Part shown: positions 1 through 8,153 of the stretch, piece by piece
Numbering within the stretch: position 1 is the first letter of the stretch
Layout: each line of letters begins with the position of its first letter
Source: DAOMOP01 sp035444405
Lineage (GTDB): Bacteria; Pseudomonadota; Gammaproteobacteria; Burkholderiales; Rhodocyclaceae
Direction of reading: 5' to 3'
Assembly: GCA_035444405.1 (NCBI GenBank)
Contig: DAOMOP010000012.1
Span: 1 to 45,261 of the forward strand
DNA: 45,261 nt
Program-made: the position numbers and the translations under genes
The notes under the pieces: generated by a model
What the model was told of the DNA's origin: nothing
The model's input: the letters and a program-made list of their open reading frames with translations, nothing else
The model's database searches: none

Positions 1-413
1 AGCTGCGCGAGCTCGGCCCGCAACGCGGCGGCCTCGGCCTCGGTCTCGGCGATCGCGAGCCGGTAGCGGCCCGGGTCGATCTCGGCCAGCAGCGTGCCTG
101 CCGGCAGGATCGCGCCGTCTTCGAGCTGCGGGTGGCGCCCGACGATCCTGCCCTCGACGCTCGCCACCGCCAGCCAGCGCCGTGCCGGCGTCACTTCGCC
201 GAAGCCGCGTGCCTGCACGCGAAAGGCCAGCGGGCGTGCTTCGACGTAGCGCACGCTGGTGGGAGACTGCGCGGCGTCGAGGCGTGCGGGCTCCTGGCGC
301 AGGGTGACGAAGGCGACGATGAGTGTGATGCCGATCGCGACTGCGGCGAGCACGCCCAGCACGCGCGCGGCGCGCCTAGGTGCTCGGTGAGGAGGGCTGT
401 CCGTCGCGTTCAT
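1..413 (-). CDS. RND efflux periplasmic adaptor (HlyD/MFP family), N-terminal part
   Basis: The minus frame opens with ATG at 413 and runs off the left edge, so only about 137 N-terminal residues are present. It has a basic N-terminus, one membrane-anchor segment (about residues 18-38, ending VAFVTLRQEP), then the first beta-barrel/lipoyl elements typical of membrane fusion proteins (RGFGEVTPARRW, ASVEGRIVGRHP, GAILPAGTLLAEIDP) and the start of the alpha-hairpin, rich in Glu and Ala (IAETEAEAAALRAELAQ). These proteins bridge an inner-membrane RND or ABC pump to the outer-membrane channel; the pump gene should lie beyond the left edge. A TetR-type operator lies just upstream, which suggests repression relieved by substrate. 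The family call is firm; the exact pump class is not. Confidence 0.85.
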   Translation of the reverse strand, partial: MNATDSPPHRAPRRAARVLGVLAAVAIGITLIVAFVTLRQEPARLDAAQSPTSVRYVEARPLAFRVQARGFGEVTPARRWLAVASVEGRIVGRHPQLEDGAILPAGTLLAEIDPGRYRLAIAETEAEAAALRAELAQ

Positions 414-431
414 TGAAGTCCACAAGAAGTG

Positions 432-445
432 AGTAAGTGGTTACT
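432..445 (-). promoter_or_regulatory. TetR-type palindromic operator before the adaptor gene
   Basis: Perfect inverted repeat AGTAA-GTGG-TTACT, 19 bp before the adaptor start at 413. Size and symmetry resemble operators of TetR/AcrR repressors that control efflux operons. No TetR gene is visible in the window, so the repressor would be encoded elsewhere or downstream in the pump operon. The rest of 446-570 shows no gene. Confidence 0.5.
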
Positions 446-576
446 TTCTATCTCGCGCCGTGCGCTGCTGTCAAGCCTCGGTGGCTCGACGCTCACGCGG
501 CCGGCGGGCGCCACAGGGGGAGATGGGTTGTGGGTCTTCGCGGGGATTGCGGCACAGGGGTGGGGCCCGTGCGTGC

Positions 577-609
577 GTTCATCGCGCGTTCACGTCGGCT
601 GCGTTATAA
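577..609 (+). promoter_or_regulatory. Response-regulator direct repeat and -10 before the PepSY/phoPQ-like operon
   Basis: GTTCAT (577-582), five bases, GTTCAC (588-593): two half-sites one helical turn (11 bp) apart, as OmpR-family regulators bind. An AT-rich TTATAA at 604-609 begins ten bases after the second half-site and could be the -10. The PepSY gene starts at 685. The layout resembles PhoP boxes (GTTTA repeats), so autoregulation by the PhoP-like protein encoded at 1179 is the simplest reading. This is an inference. Confidence 0.5.
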
Positions 610-684
610 GCACAGCGAGGACGGGCGGGTGTGGCTCGCAGTGCATGCCGCGTCTCGGCCGCCGTGGCTCGAGGAGGACGGATC

Positions 685-1023
685 ATGCGCAGAAATATCC
701 TGGTGTCGATGACGATTGTCGGGCTGCTGGCGTTCATCGCGTCGAGCGGATGGGTGGGTGCGTCGGACGACCATGATCGCGCCCGGCAGGCGCTCGAACG
801 CGGCGAGATCATGTCGCTGCGTGCGGTGCTCGACCGCGTCGAGGCGGAGTATCCGGGTGAGATCATCGAGGTCGAGCTCGAGCGCGAGGAGGGCCAGTGG
901 CGCTACGAGGTCAAGCTGCTGCGTGCCGGCGGTGCGATGATCGAGCTCGACATCGATGCGCACGACGGCACGGTGCTGGGCATGAAGGGGCGCGATCCCG
1001 GTCGGCACGAGCGCCATCGATAG
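685..1023 (+). CDS. Small secreted PepSY-domain protein
   Basis: 112 residues. The ATG at 685 is preceded by GAGGAGG (671-677). A signal peptide (RRNILVSMTIVGLLAFIASS) leads to one PepSY domain: helix LERGEIMSLRAVLDRVEAEY, then strands EIIEVELEREEGQWRYEVKL and LDIDAHDGTVLGMKG. PepSY proteins are periplasmic and often sit next to two-component systems, where they may modulate the kinase or an envelope protease; the exact role is unknown. It is followed by the PhoPQ-like pair after 155 bp and probably belongs to the same regulon, since the operator at 577 lies before it. A second, double-PepSY protein is encoded at 28038. Confidence 0.85.
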   Translation: MRRNILVSMTIVGLLAFIASSGWVGASDDHDRARQALERGEIMSLRAVLDRVEAEYPGEIIEVELEREEGQWRYEVKLLRAGGAMIELDIDAHDGTVLGMKGRDPGRHERHR

Positions 1024-1178
1024 GCATGTCGCGCGCCCCGGAGGCTTGCCACATGCCGATGACGCGCCTGGCGGGCGAACGCCCCCCGATCGCCTTATCA
1101 TGCGCAGCATTGCCGAAAAGGCGGATGGGCCGGGGCGGATACGGGGACGCGGCCTCGGGCCGGTGAGGGAGGTAGACA

Positions 1179-1832
1179 ATGCGGATTCTGGTCGTCGAGG
1201 ATGAGCCCACCCTCGCGGCGCAGCTCGCGAGCACGCTGGCCGACGCAGGCTACGCCGTCGATACGGCGAACAACGGACGCGATGCCGAGTTCATCGGCCA
1301 GGTCGAGCCGATCGATGCCGTCGTGCTCGACCTCGGCTTGCCGCTGATGGACGGCATCACCGTGCTCAAGCGCTGGCGCGCGGCCGGTCGCACGATGCCG
1401 GTCCTGATCCTGACCGCGCGCGATGCCTGGCACGAGAAGGTCGCCGGCATCGACGCCGGGGCAGACGACTACCTGACCAAGCCGTTTCACATGCAGGAAC
1501 TGCTCGCGCGCCTGCGCGCGCTGCTGCGCCGGGCCGGCGGCCATGCGAGCGCCGAGCTGGTGTGCGGACCGCTTGCGCTCGACACGCGCAGCAGCCGGGT
1601 CTCCGTGCAAGGCGTGCCGCTTGCGCTGACCAGCCACGAGTACCGCGTGCTCGCGTACCTGATGCATCACCGCGGCGAGGTCGTGTCGCGCACCGAATTG
1701 ACCGAGCACATCTACGCGCAGGATCTCGACCGCGATTCGAACACCATCGAGGTGTTCATCGCCCGGCTGCGCAAGAAGCTGCCGCCGGGCACGATCGAGA
1801 CCGTGCGCGGGCTGGGCTATCGGCTTGCCTGA
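1179..1832 (+). CDS. OmpR-family response regulator, PhoP-like
   Basis: 217 residues, full length for the family. The receiver domain has the acidic pair E7-D8, phospho-acceptor D51 (VVLDLGLP), the LTARD threonine and the YLTKPF lysine. A winged-helix DNA-binding domain follows (LTSHEYRVLAYLMHH, SNTIEVFIARLRKKL, IETVRGLGYRL). GGGAGGTAGACA before the ATG is a good ribosome site. The last codons overlap the kinase gene by 8 bp, so the two are translationally coupled. The partner kinase has a PhoQ-type H-box, which supports the PhoP-like label. The signal sensed (divalent cations, peptides, acid) cannot be read from sequence. A GTTCAY direct repeat upstream of the PepSY gene is a candidate binding site. 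Confidence 0.9.
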   Translation: MRILVVEDEPTLAAQLASTLADAGYAVDTANNGRDAEFIGQVEPIDAVVLDLGLPLMDGITVLKRWRAAGRTMPVLILTARDAWHEKVAGIDAGADDYLTKPFHMQELLARLRALLRRAGGHASAELVCGPLALDTRSSRVSVQGVPLALTSHEYRVLAYLMHHRGEVVSRTELTEHIYAQDLDRDSNTIEVFIARLRKKLPPGTIETVRGLGYRLA

Positions 1833-3231
1833 CGCCGTGGATCGGGCCACGCCGGTCCGTGCCTCGCTGCAGTTCCGCCTGCTGGCCGGAACGCTGGCGT
1901 GGATCGTCGTGACCCTGGTGGTGGCGGGCTGGGGCCTGACGGGCCTGTTCGCCCGTCACGTGAGCGCGCAGTTCGATGCCGAGCTCACGACGCATCTCGA
2001 CCAGCTCGCCGCCCATCTGCGCGTCGATGCGGCCGGTGACGTGTCGCTGTCGGCGCCGCTGTCCGATCCGCGTCTCGGGCGGCCGTACTCGGGGCTGTAC
2101 TGGCAGGTCGACGCGATGCCCGCAGGTGACGCGCCCGCGGTGCGTGGCCTGCTGCGCTCGCGTTCGCTGTGGGATGTCGCGCTGGCCGTGCCGGCCGATG
2201 CACTGGCCGACGGCGAGGTCCATGCTCACCGCATCGACGGGCCGGACGGGGCGACCTTGCGCATGCTCGAGCGCATCGTGCTGCCGGCCGAGCGGCCGGA
2301 GCGGCCGTTGCGCCTCATCGTCGCCGCCGACGAGCAGTGGCTGCGCGCGGCGGTGTCGCGCTTTACCGGCATGCTCGTGCTCGCCCTCGGCGTGCTCGCA
2401 CTCGGCCTGATGAGTGCGGTGGTCGTGCAGGTGGTGATCGGCCTGCGTCCGCTCCGACGCCTCGCCGGCGCGCTGGCGGCCGTGCGTAGCGGCACGGCAC
2501 AATCGGTTGCCGGTCGCTTTCCGTCCGAGATCCAGCCGCTCGTCGATGACTTCAACACCGTGCTCGCCCGCAACACCGAGGTCGTCACGCGCGCCCGCAC
2601 CCAGGCCGGCAATCTCGCCCATGCGGTCAAGACGCCCCTGGCGGTGCTCGCCAACGCCGCGGCCGGTGACGACAGCGCGCTCGCGCACCTGGTGGGCGAG
2701 CAGGTCGCCGCGGCGCAGCGACAGGTCGACCATCATCTCGCCCGCGCGCGCGCTGCCGCGGCCGTGCAGCTGCCCGGTGTGCGTACGCCGGTGCGTCCCG
2801 TGCTCGAGGGGCTGATACGGGTCATGCGTCGCGTGCATGCGGCGCGGGACCTGGTGGTCGAATTCGAAGCAGCGTCCGACGATGTGGTGTTTCGCGGCGA
2901 AGAGCAGGACCTTCACGAGCTGCTCGGCAACGTGCTCGACAACGCCTGCAAGTGGGCAGCGAAGCGCGTACGCGTGGTGCTCGCCGGCGACGGCGCACGG
3001 CTCGTTGTGACCGTCGATGACGACGGACCGGGCCTCGCGGCGGTCGAGCGCGAGGCGGTGTTCGGGCGCGGCGTGCGCGCCGACGAGCGCGTGCCGGGCT
3101 CGGGGCTCGGGCTCGCGATCGTGCGTGACCTCGCCCAGCTCTACGGTGGCGAGGCGCAGCTCGGCGACTCGCCGCTCGGCGGGCTGCGCGTGACGCTGGT
3201 GCTGCCGGCGGCACCTGCGGATTCGTGCTGA
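1825..3231 (+). CDS. Sensor histidine kinase, PhoQ-like
   Basis: 468 residues from TTG at 1825; GTG at 1837 is an alternative start just past the regulator's stop. Topology: first membrane helix (about 18-40), periplasmic sensor of about 140 residues, second helix (about 180-205), HAMP-like linker, then an H-box that reads NLAHAVKTPLAVL (His near 266) rather than the usual SHELRTPL. The AH/S-[VL]-KTPLAVL form is characteristic of the PhoQ branch. The ATPase domain has N (NVLDNACKWA), G1 (VDDDGPGL) and G2 (GSGLGLAIVRDL) boxes. It should phosphorylate the regulator just upstream. The sensor lacks an obvious acidic patch like that of enterobacterial PhoQ, so its ligand may differ. Confidence 0.88.
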   Translation: MPDAVDRATPVRASLQFRLLAGTLAWIVVTLVVAGWGLTGLFARHVSAQFDAELTTHLDQLAAHLRVDAAGDVSLSAPLSDPRLGRPYSGLYWQVDAMPAGDAPAVRGLLRSRSLWDVALAVPADALADGEVHAHRIDGPDGATLRMLERIVLPAERPERPLRLIVAADEQWLRAAVSRFTGMLVLALGVLALGLMSAVVVQVVIGLRPLRRLAGALAAVRSGTAQSVAGRFPSEIQPLVDDFNTVLARNTEVVTRARTQAGNLAHAVKTPLAVLANAAAGDDSALAHLVGEQVAAAQRQVDHHLARARAAAAVQLPGVRTPVRPVLEGLIRVMRRVHAARDLVVEFEAASDDVVFRGEEQDLHELLGNVLDNACKWAAKRVRVVLAGDGARLVVTVDDDGPGLAAVEREAVFGRGVRADERVPGSGLGLAIVRDLAQLYGGEAQLGDSPLGGLRVTLVLPAAPADSC

Positions 3232-3307
3232 CGACGATGGCGAGCAGAGCCGCCTGTATTCGGTCCGGGCGATGTCCGACAACGATCGTGGCCGCTATCA
3301 TCGCCGC

Positions 3308-3973
3308 ATGAAGATCCTACTCGTCGAAGACGATCCCCTGCTCGGCGACGGCATCGCCGCCGGACTCGCCCAGGCCGGCTTTGCCGTCGATTGGGCGCGC
3401 GATGGGCACGAGGCCGAAGCCGCGCTCGCCGCCGGTGCCTACGACGCGGTCGTGCTCGATCTGGGCCTGCCGCGCCTGTCGGGCATGGAACTGCTCGGTC
3501 GCGTGCGCGCGAGCGGAAACGCGCTGCCGGTCCTGATCCTGACCGCCCGCGACGCGGTCGCCGACCGCGTTGCCGGACTCGACGCGGGTGCCGACGACTA
3601 CCTGGTGAAACCCTTCGACCTCGCCGAGCTGCAGGCGCGGCTGCGGGCTCTGTTGCGCCGGGCCAAGGGGCACGCCGAGTCGGTGATCGTACACGGCGAG
3701 CTGCAGCTCGACCCGGCCGGCCACGTGGTGCGCTTCGCCGGTCGGCCGGTCGAGCTCACCGCGCGCGAGTTCGCGATCCTGCACGCGCTGCTGCTCGATG
3801 CCGGGCGCGTGCTGTCGAAGGCGCAGATCGAGGAGCGGCTCTACGGCTGGGGCGAGGAGATCGGGAGCAATGCGGTCGAGGTCTTCGTGCATCACCTGCG
3901 CCGCAAGCTCGCCCCCGGGCTGATCCGCACGGTGCGCGGCGTCGGCTACATGATCGACAAGGCAGCCCCGTGA
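3308..3973 (+). CDS. OmpR-family response regulator, QseB/PmrA-like
   Basis: 221 residues starting at the second in-frame ATG (3308), which gives a normal receiver N-terminus (KILLVEDDPLLGDGI, very like QseB). D51 sits in VVLDLGLPRLSG, followed by LTARD and DYLVKPF; the winged helix ends VRGVGYMIDK. It begins 76 bp after the PhoQ-like gene on the same strand, so two complete two-component systems are head to tail. QseB/PmrA-type regulators bind YTTAAG-N5-YTTAAG; a perfect match is found at 5361, just after this operon, before the DnrO-like gene. The GTG of the next gene overlaps the stop codon. Confidence 0.9.
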   Translation: MKILLVEDDPLLGDGIAAGLAQAGFAVDWARDGHEAEAALAAGAYDAVVLDLGLPRLSGMELLGRVRASGNALPVLILTARDAVADRVAGLDAGADDYLVKPFDLAELQARLRALLRRAKGHAESVIVHGELQLDPAGHVVRFAGRPVELTAREFAILHALLLDAGRVLSKAQIEERLYGWGEEIGSNAVEVFVHHLRRKLAPGLIRTVRGVGYMIDKAAP

Positions 3974-5301
3974 GGCGACCGTCGTTGCGTCGGCGGCTGT
4001 TCGCGCTGCTTGCCGCGGCGGTGCTGTTCGCGTGGGTGGCGACGGCGTTCTTCACCTACCTGGACGCGCGTCGTGAGATCGGCGCGATGCTCGATGCACG
4101 GCTCGTGCAGGCGGCGGAGCTGGTGGCGGTGCAGGTCGAGCAGCTGGAAGACATCGATGTTGCGCCACGGCGGCTGCGCGAGGTCGCGGACACGACGCTG
4201 CAGGTGTGGCGCGATGACGGCACGCTGCTGTTGCGTTCGAGTGGCGCCCCGCGCGAGCGTCTCGGTGCGCAGCGTAACGGCCATGCCGACGCGCGCATCG
4301 GTGGCGAGCGCTACCGCATCTACAGCCGCTGGGACGACGCCGGGCGCTTGAACGTGCGCGTCGGCGAGCGCTACGCGGTGCGTGATGCGCTGGCCGAGAG
4401 CCTCGCGAGCCACCTCCTGCATCCGCTGTATTTCGCCGTTCCCGCGCTCGGTGTGCTGATCTGGCTGTCGGTCGGCGTGGGCCTTGCGCCGCTGGCCCGC
4501 TTCGCGCGGGAGGTTGGGCAACGCGCGCCGGACAGGCTCGAACCGCTCGAGCTCGCCGGCACGCCTCGCGAAGTGCTGCCGCTGCAGACGGCGCTGAACG
4601 CGCTGTTCGCCCGCCTGCGCGTGTCGCTCGAGCATGAGCGCCGTTTCACGGCTGATGCGGCGCACGAGCTGCGCACGCCCCTTGCTGCGATCAAGACGCA
4701 GGCGCAGGTGGCGCGTGCCGCACGCGATGCGGAGCAACGCGAGCGTGCGCTCGGTCATGTCGTCGGCGGCGCCGACCGCGCGGCGCACCTGGTCGATCAG
4801 CTGCTCGTGCTCGCGCGCCTGGACCCGCAGACGGCGCCGGGCGAGCGGACGCGCGTCGAGCTTTCGGCGCTTGCGCGCGACTGTGTCGCCGCGCAGGCGC
4901 CCGCGGCGCTGCGCAAGGGCGTCGAGCTCGGCCTCGATGCGCGCGACGAGGGCTTCGTGCAGGGCGACGCGACCCTGCTGGCGATCCTGCTGCGCAACCT
5001 CGTCGACAACGCGGTGCGCTACACGCCGCCGGGCGGGCGGGTGGAGGTCGCGCTCGCGCGCAGCGGCGATGAAGTGTCCGTGCGCGTGATCGACACCGGT
5101 CCCGGGATTGCCGCGGACATGCGCGACCGGGTCTTCGAGCGCTTCTACCGCGTGCTCGGCAGCGGCGAGGCGGGCAGCGGACTGGGCCTGTCGATCGTGC
5201 GACGCATCGCCGAGCTGCATCGTGCCGCGATTGCGCTCGACGATGGCGCTGGCGGCCACGGGCTGGCCGTCACGGTGCGCTTTGCGGCTGCGTCGGAGTG
5301 A
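3970..5301 (+). CDS. Sensor histidine kinase, QseC/PmrB-like
   Basis: 443 residues from GTG at 3970, overlapping the regulator's stop. Membrane helices near 12-30 and 155-180 flank a periplasmic sensor of about 125 residues. Then come a HAMP-like segment, H-box ERRFTADAAHELRTPLAAIK, X-region, N box (LLRNLVDNAVRYTPPGG), G1 (VIDTGPGI) and G2 (GSGLGLSIVRRIAELH). The H-box and overall length fit QseC/PmrB. The same frame stays open far upstream inside the regulator gene; that extension has no homology and is rejected. It should phosphorylate the regulator encoded at 3308. In related bacteria this system governs lipid A phosphoethanolamine addition; an eptA gene lies 1.1 kb away. Confidence 0.88.
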   Translation: MRRPSLRRRLFALLAAAVLFAWVATAFFTYLDARREIGAMLDARLVQAAELVAVQVEQLEDIDVAPRRLREVADTTLQVWRDDGTLLLRSSGAPRERLGAQRNGHADARIGGERYRIYSRWDDAGRLNVRVGERYAVRDALAESLASHLLHPLYFAVPALGVLIWLSVGVGLAPLARFAREVGQRAPDRLEPLELAGTPREVLPLQTALNALFARLRVSLEHERRFTADAAHELRTPLAAIKTQAQVARAARDAEQRERALGHVVGGADRAAHLVDQLLVLARLDPQTAPGERTRVELSALARDCVAAQAPAALRKGVELGLDARDEGFVQGDATLLAILLRNLVDNAVRYTPPGGRVEVALARSGDEVSVRVIDTGPGIAADMRDRVFERFYRVLGSGEAGSGLGLSIVRRIAELHRAAIALDDGAGGHGLAVTVRFAAASE

Positions 5302-5360
5302 CGACCGCGCCGTGCGCCGCAGCGTCGTTGCGCAGTGCGTGTCGCGTGCCCGTCGGCGCG

Positions 5361-5393
5361 CTTAAGGGTGGTTTAAGCTGAGTGCGGGATACT
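5361..5393 (+). promoter_or_regulatory. PmrA/QseB-type box and -10
   Basis: CTTAAG (5361-5366), GGTGG, TTTAAG (5372-5377): an exact match to the published PmrA consensus YTTAAG-N5-YTTAAG. GATACT at 5388-5393 starts ten bases after the second half-site and can serve as -10, the same spacing as in the GTTCAY promoter at 577. It lies 59 bp downstream of the QseC/PmrB-like gene and 60 bp before the DnrO-like start. Confidence 0.75.
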
Positions 5394-5436
5394 CCTTTCA
5401 CGCCGATCGGAACGGCGCCATTTTGAGGAGAATGTC

Positions 5437-5940
5437 ATGACCCCCACGCTCAAACTTTCGAAGCTCGTCACCATCGTCGGCCTGACCCTGGGCCTTGCAG
5501 CCGGCACGGTGACCACCGCAGCGGCCGCTGCGCCCCAGCATGAACACGACCATGGCGGCGGTGCGACGGCGCTGATGCTCGACAACGGCGCGAAGTGGGC
5601 GATCGACGCACCGCTCAGCCGTGCGATGACCCACATCCGCAATGCCGTGCAGGCGGAGCTCGACGCGATCCACGCCGACAGACTGCCGAAGGAGAAGTAC
5701 CTCGCGCTGGCCGAGACGATCAGCGGTGAGGTCGCCTACATGGTCGAGAACTGCAAGCTCGAACCCGAGGCCGATGCGCAGCTTCACCTGGTGATCGCCG
5801 ATCTGCTCGAAGGCGTCGCGGCGATGGAAGGCAAGACGGCGCACGGCAGCCCGCGCGACGGGGCGGTGAAGGTCGTCGGCGCACTCGACGACTACGCGAC
5901 CTACTTCGACGATCTGCAGTTCGAGCCGATCAGGCATTGA
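5437..5940 (+). CDS. Small secreted protein, DnrO-like
   Basis: 167 residues. GAGGAGAAT precedes the ATG. A signal peptide (LVTIVGLTLGLAAGTVTTAAAAA) is followed by a His-rich linker (QHEHDHGG), then a helical domain beginning LDNGAKWAIDAPLSRAM and containing VENCKLEPEADAQLH, IADLLEGVAAMEGK and DYATYFDD. I recall this pattern (DNGKKWATDAPLR...NCKL...ADLL) from small proteins labelled DnrO in Xanthomonadaceae and other proteobacteria, whose role is not established. The single Cys and His cluster might bind metal. The PmrA-type box directly upstream suggests that the preceding two-component system activates it. Not proven. Confidence 0.75.
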   Translation: MTPTLKLSKLVTIVGLTLGLAAGTVTTAAAAAPQHEHDHGGGATALMLDNGAKWAIDAPLSRAMTHIRNAVQAELDAIHADRLPKEKYLALAETISGEVAYMVENCKLEPEADAQLHLVIADLLEGVAAMEGKTAHGSPRDGAVKVVGALDDYATYFDDLQFEPIRH

Positions 5941-6412
5941 CGCAGAGGCGCGCAACGTAGGCGTCCGCTCCCCCCGCCGCTTGGCGAGAGGGGGCCGGGG
6001 GCACGAGGCACGACTTTCGTCATCGGCGGCGCCGGTCGGCAATGACGGCCAGACCGCCGCCGACCGGTCGCGGGTGCGGGTGGCGCTGCGCCGCGCGGCC
6101 CAGCGCTTGCCCTGCCGCCTCGGGCTGAGCGATGTCTTGCGCGACAATCGGCCGCAGCCCACGGCAGACGTTACCCGGTGATAATGCCCGGGCCGCGACC
6201 GGCGGCGATCACGGCGCCGCGTCGCGGCGACGGCAGTGGTCGGCGCCGCTGCGGGGCGCCGAATCGAGTTCAGCCAGGTGGCGCATGGATCATGTCGGGC
6301 GCACCCGCCGAGCGCGAGCCGGTCCATCGACGGTGAAGCCGCCGGAGTATGCCGGTGGGCGTCGTCAGCGGCCACGCGACCGCGGGAGCGGACAAGATCC
6401 GGCAGTGCGGCG
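5941..6412. other. Intergenic region between convergent genes, with an imperfect hairpin
   Basis: 472 bp between the DnrO-like gene and the eptA stop, with no gene recognised on either strand. At 5967-5995 a C-run and a G-run flank CGCC-GCTT-GGCG, followed by GGGGCCGGGGG: an imperfect GC hairpin that may act as a bidirectional transcription end. A similar hairpin followed by GCTGGGG lies at 27992. No T-run follows. Confidence 0.4.
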
Positions 6413-8128
6413 TCAACTCTGGCAGGCGGCGACGAAGTCCAGCGCGCGCTCATGTACGGCGGTCCGAACGTCGAGCAGACCGAGCACCGAGTGGAAGAGG
6501 TGGTCATGACTGAGCGATCGACCGGCGTGCTCGCGCAAACAGGCGAGATCCAGGCCGAACCGGCGCGCATAGCCGGTGGAAATCCACAGGAGCATCGGCA
6601 CGCGGGTCTGTTCGGCCGGTGCGATCGCATAGGGCATGCCGTGCAGGTAGAGGCCCTTTTCGCCCAGCGATTCACCATGGTCGGACACATAGAGCAGCGC
6701 CGTGTCGTAAGACTGCTGCAGCGCCTCGAGGCGCCGGATCGTCTGCGCCAGCACGTGGTCGGTGTAGAGCAGGGCGTTGTCATAGCTGTTGATGATCTCG
6801 TCGCGGCTGCAGCGGGACAAGTCTTGGCTGTCGCAGGTCGGGGTGAAGCGCCGGAACGCGGCCGGATGGCGCCGGTGGTAGGCGGGCCCATGATTGCCGA
6901 GTTGATGCAGCACGAGCACCAGATTGTCGCGGTTGTCACGCAGCAGGGCGTCGCTGCTGGCGAGCAGGGCTTCGTCGAGGCAGTGTTCGGGATCGCACAG
7001 CCCGGCCAGCGCGGCGCGGTCGGGACGCAGGCTTTCGAGTCTCGCGCAAACGCCCTTGCAGCCGGACTGGTTGTCGTTCCAGACGACGCGCAGGCCGGCG
7101 CGCTGCAGCACATGCAGCAGCGATTCGCTGCTGCGGATGGCCTCTTCATCGTAGTTCCGGCGCCCGTGCGCCGAGAACATGCACGGCACGGACACCTCGG
7201 TGTTGGTGCCGCAACTGCTCACGGTCGGGAAGTTGATCACGTCGAGCCGGGCCAGCTGCGGCGTCGTGTCGTGCGCGCTGCCGCCGTTGAGCCCCCAATT
7301 GGCCGCGCGCGCCGTCTCGCCGACGACCAGGATGAAGAGCACCGGCCTCGTCTGCCCGTTCCAGCGCTCGCCCAGGCGGGCGTCGGTCGCGACCGGCGTC
7401 CGGGGCCGATGCGCGGCCTGGGCGTCCTGCGTGAGCACGCGCGCGAACGAATACAAGGCGTTGGCGGGCGTGGCGAGGAAGCGGATTTCCTTGTGGTTGC
7501 GCATCTGCGCGGCGAAGTCCTTGACGACCGGTGACAGTGCCACGACGGCCGCCACCCCCGCAAGCCCCAGCAGGCCCGCGCGCAGCGCCAGTGCGCGCAG
7601 CAGCGCGCGCCGCCGCACACGCACCTGCCGCAACAGCACGAGCGGCGGCCCGGCAGTCAGAAACAGATGATGCAGCAGCGTCACCGAGAGGAGTTCGCGT
7701 GCCTCGCCGAAATCGGTTCGCAGCACGTTGCGCATCATGCCCGGATCGACGTGGATGCCGAACGCCCCGGCGAAGAAGCTGCTCGTCGAGGCGACGAGGA
7801 TCGATAGCGCGAGCAGCGGTTTGATCGTCCAGCGGTTGGCCGCGAGGCCGAGCACGATGAAGTGCACCGCGACGAGCGCAACGCCGACCGCGACCGCGTA
7901 GCCGGCGGCGCTCGGGAAGGACGGCCGGTCGGCCAGTAGTGCGCGCCAGAACGCCGTGTTGCATACCAGCGCGAAGTACACGCTGGCGGCGAGCAGGAGC
8001 GATTCCTGTGCGACTTCAGGGCGCCATCGCAGCAGTGCGTCGAGCGTCGGGCGGAAAGTCGTCCGGGCTGCGACGGTGGTGGTGTGTGTCGGCTCGATCG
8101 CGTTCACACCCTGATCGCGGCAGGTCAT
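6413..8128 (-). CDS. eptA: Lipid A phosphoethanolamine transferase
   Basis: 571 residues from ATG 8128; another ATG at 8179 would overlap the upstream gene, and neither has a strong ribosome site. Five N-terminal membrane helices (DUF1705 region) are followed by a periplasmic alkaline-phosphatase-fold domain (Sulfatase family). Visible active-site elements: VVGETARAANW (metal Glu), SSCGTNTEVSVPCMFS (nucleophile Thr), NDNQSGCKGVC, and YVSDHGESLGEKGLYLHG (metal Asp-His). Cys pairs match the family's disulfides. It moves phosphoethanolamine from phosphatidylethanolamine to lipid A and lowers net negative charge, giving cationic-peptide resistance. It is co-directional with the methyltransferase gene upstream and near a PmrAB-like system, its usual regulator. 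Confidence 0.92.
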   Translation of the reverse strand: MTCRDQGVNAIEPTHTTTVAARTTFRPTLDALLRWRPEVAQESLLLAASVYFALVCNTAFWRALLADRPSFPSAAGYAVAVGVALVAVHFIVLGLAANRWTIKPLLALSILVASTSSFFAGAFGIHVDPGMMRNVLRTDFGEARELLSVTLLHHLFLTAGPPLVLLRQVRVRRRALLRALALRAGLLGLAGVAAVVALSPVVKDFAAQMRNHKEIRFLATPANALYSFARVLTQDAQAAHRPRTPVATDARLGERWNGQTRPVLFILVVGETARAANWGLNGGSAHDTTPQLARLDVINFPTVSSCGTNTEVSVPCMFSAHGRRNYDEEAIRSSESLLHVLQRAGLRVVWNDNQSGCKGVCARLESLRPDRAALAGLCDPEHCLDEALLASSDALLRDNRDNLVLVLHQLGNHGPAYHRRHPAAFRRFTPTCDSQDLSRCSRDEIINSYDNALLYTDHVLAQTIRRLEALQQSYDTALLYVSDHGESLGEKGLYLHGMPYAIAPAEQTRVPMLLWISTGYARRFGLDLACLREHAGRSLSHDHLFHSVLGLLDVRTAVHERALDFVAACQS

Positions 8129-8153
8129 GGCGCCACGCGTGGCGGGCGGCGCG

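Noticed and set aside
3391..3969. N-terminal extension of the QseC-like kinase within the regulator gene
   Set aside because: The extension is Arg/Ala-rich without homology; GTG at 3970 gives a normal kinase start that overlaps the regulator's stop.
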